A program made the position numbers and the translations under genes. A stretch of 64,000 bases of DNA from Eubacterium ventriosum (GTDB lineage: Bacteria; Bacillota; Clostridia; Lachnospirales; Lachnospiraceae): contig NZ_CP102282.1 in the NCBI RefSeq assembly GCF_025150745.1, forward strand, positions 1,995,501-2,059,500, in the 5' to 3' direction. This document shows positions 54,871 to 64,000 of this stretch, in pieces. The notes beneath the pieces are model-generated. The model had not been told where the DNA came from. It saw only the letters and a program-made list of their open reading frames with translations, and did not search any database. Each line of letters starts with the position of its first letter. Within the stretch, counting starts at the first letter, position 1.

Positions 54871-56868
54871 ATGTCAGAGAAAAAGGGTAGTCTTTCAATT
54901 AACAGTGAAAATATTTTCCCTATTATTAAGAAATGGTTGTATTCAGACCATGACATTTTTTTCAGAGAATTAGTATCTAATGGTTGTGATGCCATTACAA
55001 AATTAAAGAAACTTGAAATGATGGGTGAAGCTGAAATAGCTGATGATGAAGAATTTAAGATTCAGATTCTTGCAAACCCTAAAGAGAAAACTCTTACTTT
55101 CATCGATAATGGTCTTGGTATGACTGCTGATGAAGTAGACGAATACATTAACCAGATTGCTTTTTCGGGTGCAGAAGCTTTCCTTGAACAGTATAAGGAT
55201 AAAACTTCTGAAGACCAGATTATCGGTCATTTCGGTTTAGGTTTTTATTCAGCATTTATGGTTGCTGATAGAGTAACTATTGAAACTTTATCTTATAAGA
55301 AAGATGCCAAAGCAGTTCTTTGGGACTGTGAAGATGGTATGGACTTTACAATGTCTGACTCAGACAAGGCTGATCGTGGTACAAAGATTACTTTATATTT
55401 AAATGACGACAGCGTTGAATTTGCTAACATTTTCAAAGCTAAAGAGATTCTTGATAAGTACTGCTCTTTTATGCCTGTTGAAATTTTTGTATCTGACCCT
55501 TCTGCTGAACCTGAATATCAGACAATTATGGAAGAAGAATTAACAGATAAAGATACTGTTATTGAGCATATTGTTGAGCCAGCTAAAACTGAAGAAAAAG
55601 AAAAGGAAGACGGAACTAAGGAAACTGTTGAAGTTGAACCAGAAAAGAAAAAAGTAAAAATTTTAAAAAGACCTATAAGTATCAGTGATACTACTCCTCT
55701 TTGGACTAAACATCCTAATGAATGTACTGAAGAAGAATACAGAGAATTCTATCACAAAGTATTCTTAGATTACAAAGAGCCTTTATTCTGGATTCATCTA
55801 AATATGGATTATCCATTTAACTTAAAGGGTATTTTGTACTTCCCTAAGATTAATACAGAATATGAATCAATTGAAGGCACAATTAAGCTTTATAACAATC
55901 AGGTATTTATTGCAGATAATATTAAGGAAGTTATCCCTGAATTCTTAATGCTTTTAAAGGGTGTTATTGATTGTCCTGATTTACCACTTAATGTTTCACG
56001 TTCTGCTCTTCAGAATGACGGTTTTGTCAAAAAGATTTCTGATTACATTACTAAGAAAGTTGCTGACAAACTTTCCGGTATGTGTAAAACAGATAAAGAA
56101 GAATACGAAAAATACTGGGATGATATTAGCCCATTCATTAAATTCGGTTGTTTAAAAGACACTAAGTTCTGCGAAAAGATGTCTGATTATGTTTTATTCA
56201 AGAATCTTGATGACAAATATCTTACATTTAAGGAATGTCTTGAAGAAAATAAAGATAAACATGAAAATACTATTTTCTACACAAACGATCCTGTTCAGCA
56301 GAGCCAGTATGTAAATATGTTTAAGGCTGAAGGAATTGATGCTGTTGTATTAAAAGATGCAATAGACCAGCCTTTCATTTCACAGCTCGAGCAGAAAAAT
56401 GAAAATGTTAAGTTTGTAAGAATTGATGCTGACTTAAATGATTCATTTACTGAAGAAATAAGTGAAGATGAGCTTAAAGATGCTACTGAAAAATTAACAG
56501 AAACATTTAAGAAAGCTTTAAATCGTGATAAGTTAGATGTTAAGGTTCAGAAAATTAAAGACGAAAAAGTTTCTTCAATGATTACCGTTTCAGAAGAAAG
56601 CCGTCGTATGCAGGATATGATGAAGATGTATGGTATGTCCGGTATGGACCCTGCAATGTTTGGTGGTTCAGGTGAGACATTAGTATTAAATGCCAACAAT
56701 GCTCTTGTTAAATACATTTTAGCTAACCCTGAAGGAGAAAACACTGATATTATGTGTAAGCAGTTATATGACCTTGCAGTAATTAGTCATACTCCGCTTA
56801 ATCCTGAATCAATGACAGCATTCATTGAAAGAAGTAATAAGATACTTGAAATCTTGTCAGAAAAATAG
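54871..56868 (+). CDS. htpG: Hsp90-family chaperone HtpG
   Basis: HtpG is a dimeric ATP-dependent chaperone. ATG 54871 is chosen because AAAGGAG lies eight bases before it; an in-frame TTG at 54838 is too close to the predicted transcription start. The 665-residue protein has the GHKL ATPase domain with FFRELVSNGCDAITKL, TFIDNGLGMTADEV and IGHFGLGFYSAFMVAD, an acidic linker near 210-265 (KTEEKEKEDGTKETVEVEPE), the middle domain with PLNVSRSALQND, and a C-terminal dimerisation region. ELVSN-GCDA differs from the usual ELISN-ASDA. It is monocistronic. Confidence 0.97.
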   Translation: MSEKKGSLSINSENIFPIIKKWLYSDHDIFFRELVSNGCDAITKLKKLEMMGEAEIADDEEFKIQILANPKEKTLTFIDNGLGMTADEVDEYINQIAFSGAEAFLEQYKDKTSEDQIIGHFGLGFYSAFMVADRVTIETLSYKKDAKAVLWDCEDGMDFTMSDSDKADRGTKITLYLNDDSVEFANIFKAKEILDKYCSFMPVEIFVSDPSAEPEYQTIMEEELTDKDTVIEHIVEPAKTEEKEKEDGTKETVEVEPEKKKVKILKRPISISDTTPLWTKHPNECTEEEYREFYHKVFLDYKEPLFWIHLNMDYPFNLKGILYFPKINTEYESIEGTIKLYNNQVFIADNIKEVIPEFLMLLKGVIDCPDLPLNVSRSALQNDGFVKKISDYITKKVADKLSGMCKTDKEEYEKYWDDISPFIKFGCLKDTKFCEKMSDYVLFKNLDDKYLTFKECLEENKDKHENTIFYTNDPVQQSQYVNMFKAEGIDAVVLKDAIDQPFISQLEQKNENVKFVRIDADLNDSFTEEISEDELKDATEKLTETFKKALNRDKLDVKVQKIKDEKVSSMITVSEESRRMQDMMKMYGMSGMDPAMFGGSGETLVLNANNALVKYILANPEGENTDIMCKQLYDLAVISHTPLNPESMTAFIERSNKILEILSEK

Positions 56869-56874
56869 GGAAGA

Positions 56875-56935
56875 TGGTTTAAAGTCCGGTTATAACTGAT
56901 AGTTTGAAGTCTGGTTATAATTAATGGTTTAAGCC
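56875..56935 (+). repeat. Tandem 25-base repeat, 2.4 units, after htpG
   Basis: Unit 1 TGGTTTAAAGTCCGGTTATA... (56875-56899), unit 2 TAGTTTGAAGTCTGGTTATA... (56900-56924), partial unit 3 TGGTTTAAGCC (56925-56935). Units differ at about five positions. Confidence 0.8.
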
Positions 56936-56948
56936 ACTTCAAATTACA

Positions 56949-57010
56949 AAATAAGAATGTAGGAATTATGGCATATAACAATGTCGTAAACCTACATTCT
57001 TATTTTTTAT
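56949..57010 (+). terminator. Terminator of htpG
   Basis: AATAAGAATGTAGG and CCTACATTCTTATT form a perfect 14-pair stem with an internal 28-base loop, followed by TTTTATTTT. Confidence 0.9.
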
Positions 57011-57108
57011 TTTATGACATGTTGGTACACTTTTCCACGGAGGTGTCCACTCCCAACTCTCAAATATATTGGACGATTTACAGTACAAGAGAACATTTTT
57101 ATTCCACT

Positions 57109-58089
57109 TTACTTCAACTCATATTTTTCAAATATTTCATATACTGCCAGGTTATACTTATATAGGTTCTGGGCTTTTCTAATTAGTTTCGCACACTTAT
57201 GTGAATCATCAAAGTTAAGTGACATATACGTCCACATTTCTTTCATTTTAAACAGCAAATGCTTATCTGCTTTCATTATTTTTTCAAAATCATTATATAG
57301 TCTGTCATGATATACCTCTAGCATTTTTTTAGTCAACTTTTTTCCACCTTTGATTTCATTAACAAGATTTGGGTTTCCAATAAGCCCTCTGCCTATCATG
57401 ATGCTTCCAATTTTCATTTCTGAATCATCATTTATTTTCTCAATAATTCTATGATAATTCTCCACTGTGTTTATATCTCCGTTATAACAAACTGGATTCT
57501 TACTGTTTTCCAAAGCATACTTAAAGGCTTCCATATTTGGAGTTCCCTTGTATAGTTGCTCTCTTGTTCTTGGATGTACTATCAACTGGCTAATTGGATA
57601 TTTATTGTAAACTTCTAGTATATTTTCAAACTCATCCGGCTCATACATTCCTATTCTTGTTTTTACAGATATTGATAAATTATGACCTTCACTGTTCTTC
57701 TTCTCTAACCAGTTGAATGTTTCATCAAAAAATCTGTCCATTGCTTCCGTATCTTTTAGGAAACCTGCCCCTTTGTTTTTAGACACAACAGTGCCTGAAG
57801 GGCAGCCGGCATTCAAATTAATTTCTTTATCATAGCCCAATTCAATTAACTGATTTGCTGCCTTTATAAAGTAATCTGCCCGATTTGCCAGAATTTGTGG
57901 CACCAAATTAATCCCTTTATTATTGTTTTCCGGCAAAAGATCTCTTATTTCTTTTCCTTTTAATCTATCGTTAATCGATGGGGATATGAAAGGTGCATAG
58001 TACTTATCCATGTCATCAAACAAATCATTATATGCGTTTCTATATGTAAATCCTGTTACACCTTCAAGTGGTGCAAAATAAAATTCCAT
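57109..58089 (-). CDS. tRNA-dihydrouridine synthase (Dus family)
   Basis: Dus enzymes reduce uridine in tRNA with FMN and NADPH. The 326-residue protein has the FMN-binding N-terminus FAPLEGVTGFTYRNAY, the catalytic segment NLNAGCPSGTVVSKNKGAGF with the Cys acid, SVKTRIGM, LIVHPRTREQLYKG, and GDINTVENYHRI followed by IGRGLIGNPNLV. The subfamily is not DusA- or DusB-like in detail, so the target uridine is not assigned. It is divergent from argH. Confidence 0.92.
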   Translation of the reverse strand: MEFYFAPLEGVTGFTYRNAYNDLFDDMDKYYAPFISPSINDRLKGKEIRDLLPENNNKGINLVPQILANRADYFIKAANQLIELGYDKEINLNAGCPSGTVVSKNKGAGFLKDTEAMDRFFDETFNWLEKKNSEGHNLSISVKTRIGMYEPDEFENILEVYNKYPISQLIVHPRTREQLYKGTPNMEAFKYALENSKNPVCYNGDINTVENYHRIIEKINDDSEMKIGSIMIGRGLIGNPNLVNEIKGGKKLTKKMLEVYHDRLYNDFEKIMKADKHLLFKMKEMWTYMSLNFDDSHKCAKLIRKAQNLYKYNLAVYEIFEKYELK

Positions 58090-58140
58090 GTCATTCTCCT
58101 TACTTATCTATTAATCCTTGCACAGTATATCAAAAGTATG

Positions 58141-58169
58141 TTTCAAAAACCAGTAGTATGTGGTATAAT
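58141..58169 (+). promoter_or_regulatory. Extended -10 promoter of argH
   Basis: TGGTATAAT gives a consensus TATAAT at 58164-58169 with an upstream TG; the -35 (TTTCAA at 58141-58146, 17-base spacing) is weak. The leader before ATG 58250 is about 75 bases with no ARG box or T-box visible. Confidence 0.6.
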
Positions 58170-58249
58170 TTTATAGGTTTTATGCGAATTTATTTATATT
58201 TATGCACAAAACCGCTTTAACAAAAATAATTAAAAGCGAGGTTATACAT

Positions 58250-59620
58250 ATGAAATTATGGGGTGGTCGATTTACTAAGGAAGAAAATCAGTTAGTTCAC
58301 AACTTTAACGAATCCCTTTCTTTTGATCAGAAATTTTATAAGCAGGATATTCAGGGAAGTTTAGCACATGTTAAAATGCTTGGCAAACAGGGAATTATTA
58401 CTACTGATGAAATGAATGATATTATTAAAGGGCTTGAAAGCATTAGAGTTGATCTTGACAACGGAACTCTTCAGTTTGATAACAGTGAGGATATTCACAG
58501 TTTTGTAGAAGCACATCTTATTGAAAGAATTGGCGATGCCGGCAAGAAACTTCACACAGGACGTAGCCGTAATGATCAGGTTGCTCTTGACATGAAACTT
58601 TACACAAGACATGAAGTTGAAGAAATTAATGATTTGTTAAAAACACTTCTTAATTCTTTGTTGAAGGTTATGGAGGAAAACACAGAAACTTTTATGCCCG
58701 GCTTTACTCATTTACAGAAAGCACAGCCTATTACTTTGGCTCATCACTTTGGTGCTTATTTCGAAATGTTCAAGCGTGACCGTAGCAGATTAGATGATAT
58801 ACATAAGAGAATGAATCTTTGTCCACTAGGTTCAGGTGCTTTAGCAGGAACTACTTATCCTTTAGATAGAGAATATACTGCAAATCTTCTTGGTTTTGAT
58901 GGTCCAACTCTTAACAGTATGGATTCAGTATCAGATAGAGATTATTTAATTGAATTTTTAAGTGCTCTTTCTACTATTATGATGCACTTAAGCAGATTCT
59001 GTGAAGAAATTTGTATTTGGAATTCTAACGAATACCGTTTTGTTAATATTGATGATTCATACAGCACAGGTTCAAGCATTATGCCTCAGAAGAAAAATCC
59101 TGATATTGCAGAGTTAATCAGAGGAAAAACAGGACGTGTTTACGGTGCTCTTGCTTCTATCCTTACAACAATGAAAGGTATTCCTCTTGCTTATAACAAA
59201 GATATGCAGGAAGACAAAGAGTTATCTTTTGATGCAATTGATACAGTTAAAGGATGCATCGTTTTATTTACAGGTATGATTGATACAATGACATTTAACA
59301 AAGATATTATGGAAGCAAGTACAAAGAACGGCTTTACTAATGCTACTGATGCTGCTGATTACCTTGTAAACCACGGAGTACCATTTAGAGATGCTCACGG
59401 AATCGTTGGTCAGTTAGTTCTTTTCTGTGAAGAAAAAGGAATCGCCCTTGATGATATGACTTTAGATGAATATAAAGCTATCAGTCCTGTGTTTGAAGAT
59501 GACATTTATGATGCTATAAGCTTAGAAACATGCGTTGATAAGCGTACAACAATTGGTGCTCCGGGACCTGATGCTATGAAGAAAGTTATTGAAATCTATA
59601 AAGAATATTTATCAAAATAA
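58250..59620 (+). CDS. argH: Argininosuccinate lyase
   Basis: ArgH splits argininosuccinate to arginine and fumarate. The start is ATG 58250, giving the usual [11 protein letters not shown] and a GCGAGG site eight bases upstream. The 456-residue protein has the superfamily blocks [37 protein letters not shown] and the signature [12 protein letters not shown]. It forms a homotetramer with active sites made from three subunits. ArgG is not adjacent in this window, and the gene is monocistronic with its own promoter and terminator. Confidence 0.97.
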   Translation: MKLWGGRFTKEENQLVHNFNESLSFDQKFYKQDIQGSLAHVKMLGKQGIITTDEMNDIIKGLESIRVDLDNGTLQFDNSEDIHSFVEAHLIERIGDAGKKLHTGRSRNDQVALDMKLYTRHEVEEINDLLKTLLNSLLKVMEENTETFMPGFTHLQKAQPITLAHHFGAYFEMFKRDRSRLDDIHKRMNLCPLGSGALAGTTYPLDREYTANLLGFDGPTLNSMDSVSDRDYLIEFLSALSTIMMHLSRFCEEICIWNSNEYRFVNIDDSYSTGSSIMPQKKNPDIAELIRGKTGRVYGALASILTTMKGIPLAYNKDMQEDKELSFDAIDTVKGCIVLFTGMIDTMTFNKDIMEASTKNGFTNATDAADYLVNHGVPFRDAHGIVGQLVLFCEEKGIALDDMTLDEYKAISPVFEDDIYDAISLETCVDKRTTIGAPGPDAMKKVIEIYKEYLSK

Positions 59621-59716
59621 AATTGATTTTTCTAATACGTTTGCAAAATAATAATATTAGAAAATTTTCTAATATTTTAACAAAATAGTTTTCAGATTTT
59701 TTGTTAATATTTTTAA

Positions 59717-59763
59717 TAAAAAACCTCACTAAGAATCATAATTAAATCTTAGTGAGGTTTTAT
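59717..59763. terminator. Bidirectional terminator between argH and the nuclease lipoprotein gene
   Basis: AAAACCTCACTAAGA and TCTTAGTGAGGTTTT form a perfect 15-pair stem with a 12-base loop, A/U-rich on both sides, between convergent genes. Confidence 0.88.
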
Positions 59764-59779
59764 TAAATTCCCAAAATTT

Positions 59780-60940
59780 CTATGGATTACAGATTTTACA
59801 AGGATCATATCCCTGATTTATTAAATCCTGCCTTGTTCCTTTGTATACACTTTTATTAGAATTGCTCATCTGTTTTACACTTCTGCAAGATGGAGTGTGG
59901 AATTTGTGAGTATTCATATTGAGAATATATTCTGTAGTAGCTGATGAACTGCTTGTATTTTTCTTTGATGAACTACTATTTGAATTACTCTTGTAGCTAC
60001 TGCTTGAACTTCCGTTTGTATTCTTATTTGAACTGCCTGTTGAAGTTGACTTCTTGCTGTCCGAACTAATTTCAACTTTTCCATTGCCTATACTGTCTCC
60101 GGTTGCATAATCAATAGTTACACCCGGTTGAACATTATAGCAAAAAACATTAAAGCTAATTCCTTCGCCTTTATCCTCAACAGAATATCCTTCCATCTTT
60201 ACACCTTTTGCAACAAGATTGTTACCTTCAAAAATAGGTGTGACTCTATACATTACGTGATTGGATGTTTCTTTTACATAATCCGCAACCATATCTTCAA
60301 AAGGAAGCATCCCTGTTACGTTAAGATATCTTGTTCCTGTTATAAGATTTTTCCCGTTGGCATTTTCGCCTGTCAACTGATACCCAATAAGATGACATCT
60401 ATTGTACAAATATTTTCCGTCAACAAAATCATATTTAACAGTGCGCCAACCTGTAGGTTTTACCATTCCAATTTCACCACGTTTTTCCGTTGGCATAATT
60501 TCTTTTCCAACACTTGCCACACATACAGTACATCTTCCAAGACTATCAAGACTTCCATACTTTTCAAAAGATTTATCTGTTATCTCTTTTGATTTAAATT
60601 CCGGATTATTTCCATTAAGTTCTACATATGCTTTTCCGTTATATTCCGGAATTTTTGTAGACTTAGAGCTTTTTGTTGCCTTGCTTTTGTTTGATTCATT
60701 TTTCGAAGAGTTTGCACTTTTATTAGATTTTTGTGCTTTAGTTGTAATATTAGCACTGTCATCATTGTCTACAACTTGTGTTTTGTTATTCAAACTGTCA
60801 TCCTGTGTTTGTGTATCAGTAGCTAATATTACCTTAGTTTTTCCTGAATCTGATGAATTAATACTTGTATTATCGCACCCTGAAAGCATTCCAACTGCCA
60901 ACATTAATGCCATTAAAAGTGCACTTATTCTTTTTTTCAT
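59780..60940 (-). CDS. DNA/RNA non-specific endonuclease lipoprotein
   Basis: ATG 60940 gives a lipoprotein signal MKKRISALLMALMLAVGMLS followed by Cys22 (lipobox LSGC). After a Ser/Lys/Asn-rich stalk, residues about 105-275 form an EndA/NucA-type beta-beta-alpha-metal nuclease: LGRCTVCVAS, GWRTVKYDFVDGKYLYNRCH (catalytic His after the RC), LIGYQLTGENANGKNLITGT and RYLNVTGMLPFED. A second Ser/Asn linker leads to a C-terminal module: EYILNMNTHKFHTPSCRSVK and YDPCKICNP, with one His and three Cys typical of a small metal-binding domain seen at the ends of similar nucleases. It may degrade external DNA for nutrients or competence. The 131-residue gene lies 16 bases upstream. Confidence 0.88.
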   Translation of the reverse strand: MKKRISALLMALMLAVGMLSGCDNTSINSSDSGKTKVILATDTQTQDDSLNNKTQVVDNDDSANITTKAQKSNKSANSSKNESNKSKATKSSKSTKIPEYNGKAYVELNGNNPEFKSKEITDKSFEKYGSLDSLGRCTVCVASVGKEIMPTEKRGEIGMVKPTGWRTVKYDFVDGKYLYNRCHLIGYQLTGENANGKNLITGTRYLNVTGMLPFEDMVADYVKETSNHVMYRVTPIFEGNNLVAKGVKMEGYSVEDKGEGISFNVFCYNVQPGVTIDYATGDSIGNGKVEISSDSKKSTSTGSSNKNTNGSSSSSYKSNSNSSSSKKNTSSSSATTEYILNMNTHKFHTPSCRSVKQMSNSNKSVYKGTRQDLINQGYDPCKICNP

Positions 60941-60956
60941 AACCTGCTCCATGTAC

Positions 60957-61352
60957 CTATTCATAAATCTCTCTAACTATCTTTTCGTGGGAATATCCCT
61001 GAAACTCTAAAGTTTCTGTAAGATTGAGTTTAATTATATTCATACCAAAACTTACATCTGCCGGATAAATCTTGTCCCATCTATAGACAATCAGCTTATT
61101 TATTTGTTCCGTATTAATATGCTGCTTTTCAACAAAACAAAAATCAGAATCTTCAGCATTAGAAAAATTATCACATACAACAATATTGTCTGCCTTATCT
61201 TCCGAAAACTGCTTAAAAGAATACTCATCCATATATAATTTTGCACCATTAATATATTCTAAAATATTCTTTCTTACAATTCTATCCCTGCTTTGTCTTC
61301 TATTGTTAAACAGCATTCCATTATTTTGATCTAAACATATAATTACATTCAT
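60957..61352 (-). CDS. Conserved hypothetical protein, 131 residues
   Basis: I do not recognise a family firmly. The protein starts MNVIICLDQNNGMLFNNRRQ SRD and reads as a small alpha/beta cytoplasmic protein (NIVVCDNFSNAEDSDFCFVE, then INKLIVYRWDKIYPADVSFG). The opening resembles dihydrofolate-reductase-like proteins, whose active-site residues are not kept. Similar short proteins are sometimes misnamed ribonuclease Z. It lies between the MscS gene (17 bases away) and the nuclease lipoprotein gene (16 bases), so the three probably share a transcript. Confidence 0.65.
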   Translation of the reverse strand: MNVIICLDQNNGMLFNNRRQSRDRIVRKNILEYINGAKLYMDEYSFKQFSEDKADNIVVCDNFSNAEDSDFCFVEKQHINTEQINKLIVYRWDKIYPADVSFGMNIIKLNLTETLEFQGYSHEKIVREIYE

Positions 61353-61369
61353 TATAAATACCTTTTCTT

Positions 61370-62254
61370 TTATTGAACATTTTTAAGGTTTACATCCAAC
61401 TGATTAAACGGAATTGAAATATTGTTTTCATCAAACTTATATTTTACATTTTCATTTAAGTAAAACTTAGCATTCCAATAGTCTTCAGTTTTAACCCACA
61501 TTCTCATTTCCAAAATAATGCTGCTATCTGCAAGTTCCTTAACCACAACAACTTCTTCTTCCGGTTTAATCCCATATTCTGACTTCTTCATAACATCAGC
61601 CATAATCTTCTTAGCTTTTTTAATATCATCATCATATCCTATACCAACTTCAACATCTAGTCTTCTTTCTTCCTGATGTGTAACATTGGTCAAAACACTA
61701 TCTGCTAATTTACCATTAGGAAGTTTAATGCTTTTGTTATCAATAGACTGCAATGTTGTATAAATAATGTCAATCTTTGTAACATTACCCTCAACACCTT
61801 CTGCAATAATATAGTCACCTAACACAAAAGGTTTAGTTATAAGTATAAGTATACCTCCTGCAAAGTTTGCAAGACTTCCCTGTAATGCCAAACCTATGGA
61901 AACTCCTGCTGTACCTAAAAGAGTGATAAATGAGGTTGTCTGAATACCAATCTGACCACATATTGTAATAATAATCACAATATAACCAAATACCTTAATC
62001 ATTGAATCTAAGAATTTAACAACTCCTTCATCGATATTGGATTTATTCATAATCTTCTTAAATAATTTTCTTACAAGAGAAAGAACAATCCTTCCAATAA
62101 TAAATATTACTATTGCAAGAAACAAATCGAATCCAAAATCAATAGCTTTGTTAATTCCGTCATCTATTACTGTCGAAAATCTGCTTACTTTCTTATCCAA
62201 TTCTTCTACATTTTGTTCAATATTTTGTTGAACCTCCGTGGCTAAAATAAACAT
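61370..62254 (-). CDS. MscS-family small-conductance mechanosensitive channel
   Basis: The 294-residue protein protects cells from osmotic downshock. It has three membrane helices (about 33-57, 73-100 and 105-138); the pore helix TM3 includes GTAGVSIGLALQGSLANFAG, the Gly/Ala-rich MscS signature, and is followed by GGILILITKPFVLGDYIIAE. The cytoplasmic beta domain has LPNGKLADSVLTN, and a C-terminal alpha/beta domain ends ISIPFNQLDVNLKNVQ. An N-terminal amphipathic region (EQNVEELDKKVSRFS) precedes TM1. It leads a three-gene cluster with the hypothetical and the nuclease. Confidence 0.95.
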   Translation of the reverse strand: MFILATEVQQNIEQNVEELDKKVSRFSTVIDDGINKAIDFGFDLFLAIVIFIIGRIVLSLVRKLFKKIMNKSNIDEGVVKFLDSMIKVFGYIVIIITICGQIGIQTTSFITLLGTAGVSIGLALQGSLANFAGGILILITKPFVLGDYIIAEGVEGNVTKIDIIYTTLQSIDNKSIKLPNGKLADSVLTNVTHQEERRLDVEVGIGYDDDIKKAKKIMADVMKKSEYGIKPEEEVVVVKELADSSIILEMRMWVKTEDYWNAKFYLNENVKYKFDENNISIPFNQLDVNLKNVQ

Positions 62255-62339
62255 TCCTTTACTCCTTATTATTTGTCTAATTACACTTTCAAAAAGTCTT
62301 ATTCCTTCTATGCATGTAAAATTGCATAATAATCTTGAT

Positions 62340-62383
62340 TAGAAAAACCGGTGAAATAAAATTATATATTTATAACACCGGTT
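62340..62383 (-). terminator. Terminator downstream of serA
   Basis: AACCGGTG, 22-base AT loop, CACCGGTT: an eight-pair perfect stem with a TTTTTC run on the minus strand, about 95 bases past the serA stop. Confidence 0.65.
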
Positions 62384-62478
62384 CATCTTAAATATTGCAC
62401 TATTTCAGATAAATACATTCTTACATAAATGTTTATCCATCTAAAATAAAATTATGTTTTATTTATAGTATTATCGTA

Positions 62479-63642
62479 TTATTTAATAACTCTTACCTTA
62501 ATAACACCTTCAACTGCCTGTAATTTTGATACAAGCTGTTCTGTTGCAGGATCATCACAATCGATAATGGCATATGCATAATCACCTTTAGACTTATCAA
62601 CCATATCTGATACGTTAATTCCTTCAGCAGCAACTACTGATGTAAGCTGTCCAATCATATTTGGAATATTCTTATGACAAACTGTAATTCTTGTAGTCTT
62701 GTCGCAAACACCCAAATCACATTTTGGATAGTTAACTGAGTTAACAATATTACCATTTTCTACGAAATCCATAATTTCCTTAACCGCCATAACTGCACAG
62801 TTATCTTCTGATTCAGCAGTTGAAGCTCCAAGATGAGGTGTTGCAATAACGCCTTCAACTCCTGCCACATTTGGGTTAGGAAAATCTGTTACGTATTTCT
62901 TAACCTTTCCTGATGCTAAAGCTTCACACATTGCCTCATCATCTACTAATAAATCTCTTGCAAAATTAAGAACAACAACTCCGTCTTTCATCATTGCAAT
63001 AGTTTCTTTATTAATCATCTTCTTAGTATCATCTACTAATGGTGTATGTACTGTAATGAAATCACATTCTTTAAAGATTTCTTCTCTTGTCTTTACAAGA
63101 TGAACGTCCCTCTTAAGGCTTAATGCACCTTCGACTGAAATAAATGGATCATTTCCGTATACTTCCATTCCCATTGATTCAGCAGCGTTGGCTACTAATC
63201 TTCCGATAGCTCCAAGACCGATTACGCCAAGCTTTTTGCCTTTAATTTCATTTCCGGCAAAATTCTTTTTAGCCTTTTCCATATCTTTGCTGATATTTTC
63301 ATTGTCCGTATTATTAGCAACCCACTTGTTACCGCCAATAATATCTCTTGATGCAAGAAGCATGCCACAAAGCACTAATTCTTTTACTCCGTTAGCATTT
63401 GCACCTGGTGTGTTAAATACAACAACACCCTTATCTGCACATTTATCCAATGGGATATTGTTAACACCTGCTCCTGCTCTTGCAATTGCCAAAAGGCTTT
63501 CAGGTAAATCTAAGTCATGCATTGCTGCACTTCTTACTAATGCTACATCTGCATCAGCAAAATTATCTGTCATTTTGTAATTATTATTAAATAATCCTGT
63601 TCCAAGTTCAGAAATAGGATTTAAGCAATTAACTTTAGTCAT
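62479..63642 (-). CDS. serA: D-3-phosphoglycerate dehydrogenase
   Basis: SerA makes 3-phosphohydroxypyruvate, the first step of serine synthesis. The 387-residue protein is a short form: catalytic domain with the NAD-binding LGVIGLGAIGRLVANAAESM, VLNFARDLLVDDEAM (catalytic Arg), and IATPHLGASTAESEDNC (catalytic His), then one ACT domain (about 318-387, ITVCHKNIPNMIGQLTSVVA) that may bind serine for feedback. It is downstream of serC with a 65-base gap, likely one operon. Confidence 0.95.
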   Translation of the reverse strand: MTKVNCLNPISELGTGLFNNNYKMTDNFADADVALVRSAAMHDLDLPESLLAIARAGAGVNNIPLDKCADKGVVVFNTPGANANGVKELVLCGMLLASRDIIGGNKWVANNTDNENISKDMEKAKKNFAGNEIKGKKLGVIGLGAIGRLVANAAESMGMEVYGNDPFISVEGALSLKRDVHLVKTREEIFKECDFITVHTPLVDDTKKMINKETIAMMKDGVVVLNFARDLLVDDEAMCEALASGKVKKYVTDFPNPNVAGVEGVIATPHLGASTAESEDNCAVMAVKEIMDFVENGNIVNSVNYPKCDLGVCDKTTRITVCHKNIPNMIGQLTSVVAAEGINVSDMVDKSKGDYAYAIIDCDDPATEQLVSKLQAVEGVIKVRVIK

Positions 63643-63707
63643 CTCTATTCTCCTTCATATAAGTGGTTCTAATTAATTCAAACTAACTTATTTAACCACA
63701 AATATAT

Positions 63708-64000
63708 TTATGCGTTTTCTTTTTCAAATTTTTCCATAAACTCTACTAATGCCTTAACACCTTCAATTGGCATAGCATTATAAATGCTGGCTCTCATACC
63801 ACCAACTGTTCTATGACCTTTAAGGTTTTCAAGTCCTGCAGCCTTAGCTTCTGCAACAAACTTAGCATCTAATTCTTCGTTACCTGTTACAAAAGGTACA
63901 TTCATAAGCGAACGGTCCTTAGGAACTACAGTACCCTTAAATAATTTGCTGTTATCAAGGAAATCATAAAGAATCTTAGCCTTTTCTTCGTTACGCTTTT
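63708..64000 (-). CDS. serC: Phosphoserine aminotransferase, C-terminal part (runs off the right edge)
   Basis: The minus strand is open from the right edge to the stop at 63708, giving about 97 C-terminal residues: [40 protein letters not shown], and [20 protein letters not shown], the SerC signature around the phosphate-binding C-terminal region. SerC converts 3-phosphohydroxypyruvate to phosphoserine using PLP. The gene precedes serA in the same orientation, the usual serC-serA order in this group. Confidence 0.93.
   Translation of the reverse strand, partial: KRNEEKAKILYDFLDNSKLFKGTVVPKDRSLMNVPFVTGNEELDAKFVAEAKAAGLENLKGHRTVGGMRASIYNAMPIEGVKALVEFMEKFEKENA

Noticed and set aside
56875-56935. 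CRISPR array
   Set aside because: Units are contiguous with no spacers and diverge; no cas gene is present anywhere in the window.
60957-61352. Dihydrofolate reductase or ribonuclease Z for the 131-residue protein
   Set aside because: Only the opening residues resemble DHFR, the catalytic residues are missing, and no metallo-beta-lactamase HxHxDH motif exists.

Overview
The window looks like a chromosomal segment of a low-GC, anaerobic, spore-forming Firmicute, most likely a Lachnospiraceae-type gut bacterium. Reasons: AT-rich sequence; dipicolinate synthase genes (dpaAB) behind a sigma-K-like promoter; HrcA/CIRCE control of groESL; the IscU-like/GGGtGRT gene pair and a DUF5721-like protein, both of which I associate with this group; and large secreted, modular polysaccharide-degrading enzymes. 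The taxonomic call is inference, because no rRNA gene is present.

Layout. 1-1893: a secreted beta-helix protein that runs off the left edge. 2.2-4.3 kb: groES-groEL with CIRCE. 4.4-9.8 kb: an OGG1-type 8-oxoguanine glycosylase, a Cof-type phosphatase, an amphipathic repeat protein, glnS and a 3D-domain wall protein. 9.9-15.1 kb: a 1024-residue fusion of a glutamine-kinase-like (PEP-synthase-type) enzyme with a class-I glutamine amidotransferase-type hydrolase, next to an LCP wall-polymer ligase. 15.2-18.6 kb: dpaA-dpaB and asnB. 18.7-21.3 kb: a Tet(M)-like ribosomal GTPase fused to a Rae1/YacP-type NYN ribonuclease domain.

21.4-41.6 kb is an accessory region. Two nearly identical same-orientation ISLre2-family copies, the second with a 281-bp internal deletion, bracket a ppk remnant, a frameshifted lipid kinase and two giant secreted enzymes, GH76 and GH92. 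Beyond the second IS lie a frameshifted XRE regulator, an orphan gene fragment and a secreted GH5 enzyme. GH76 (alpha-1,6-mannanase family) plus GH92 (alpha-mannosidase family) is the classic pair for yeast alpha-mannan, and GH5 may attack beta-glucan. The three enzymes share CBM-like modules, FN3 modules and Thr/Pro linkers; GH76 and GH92 also share an almost identical basic C-terminal tail, so the modules have been shuffled or gene-converted.

41.8-64 kb returns to housekeeping and envelope genes: a YfhO fragment, IscU-like/GGGtGRT, a C39-like peptidase, an ECF sigma factor overlapping a membrane-anchored beta-propeller protein, two bPH proteins, asd, tRNA-Thr(CGT), an apparently leaderless DUF5721 gene, htpG under a perfect CIRCE, a dihydrouridine synthase, argH, a nuclease lipoprotein/MscS cluster, and serC-serA. 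The strongest candidates for undescribed biology are the Tet(M)-like/Rae1-like fusion, the glutamine-kinase/hydrolase fusion and the IS-bracketed yeast-wall degradation locus. No CRISPR array or prophage was seen.
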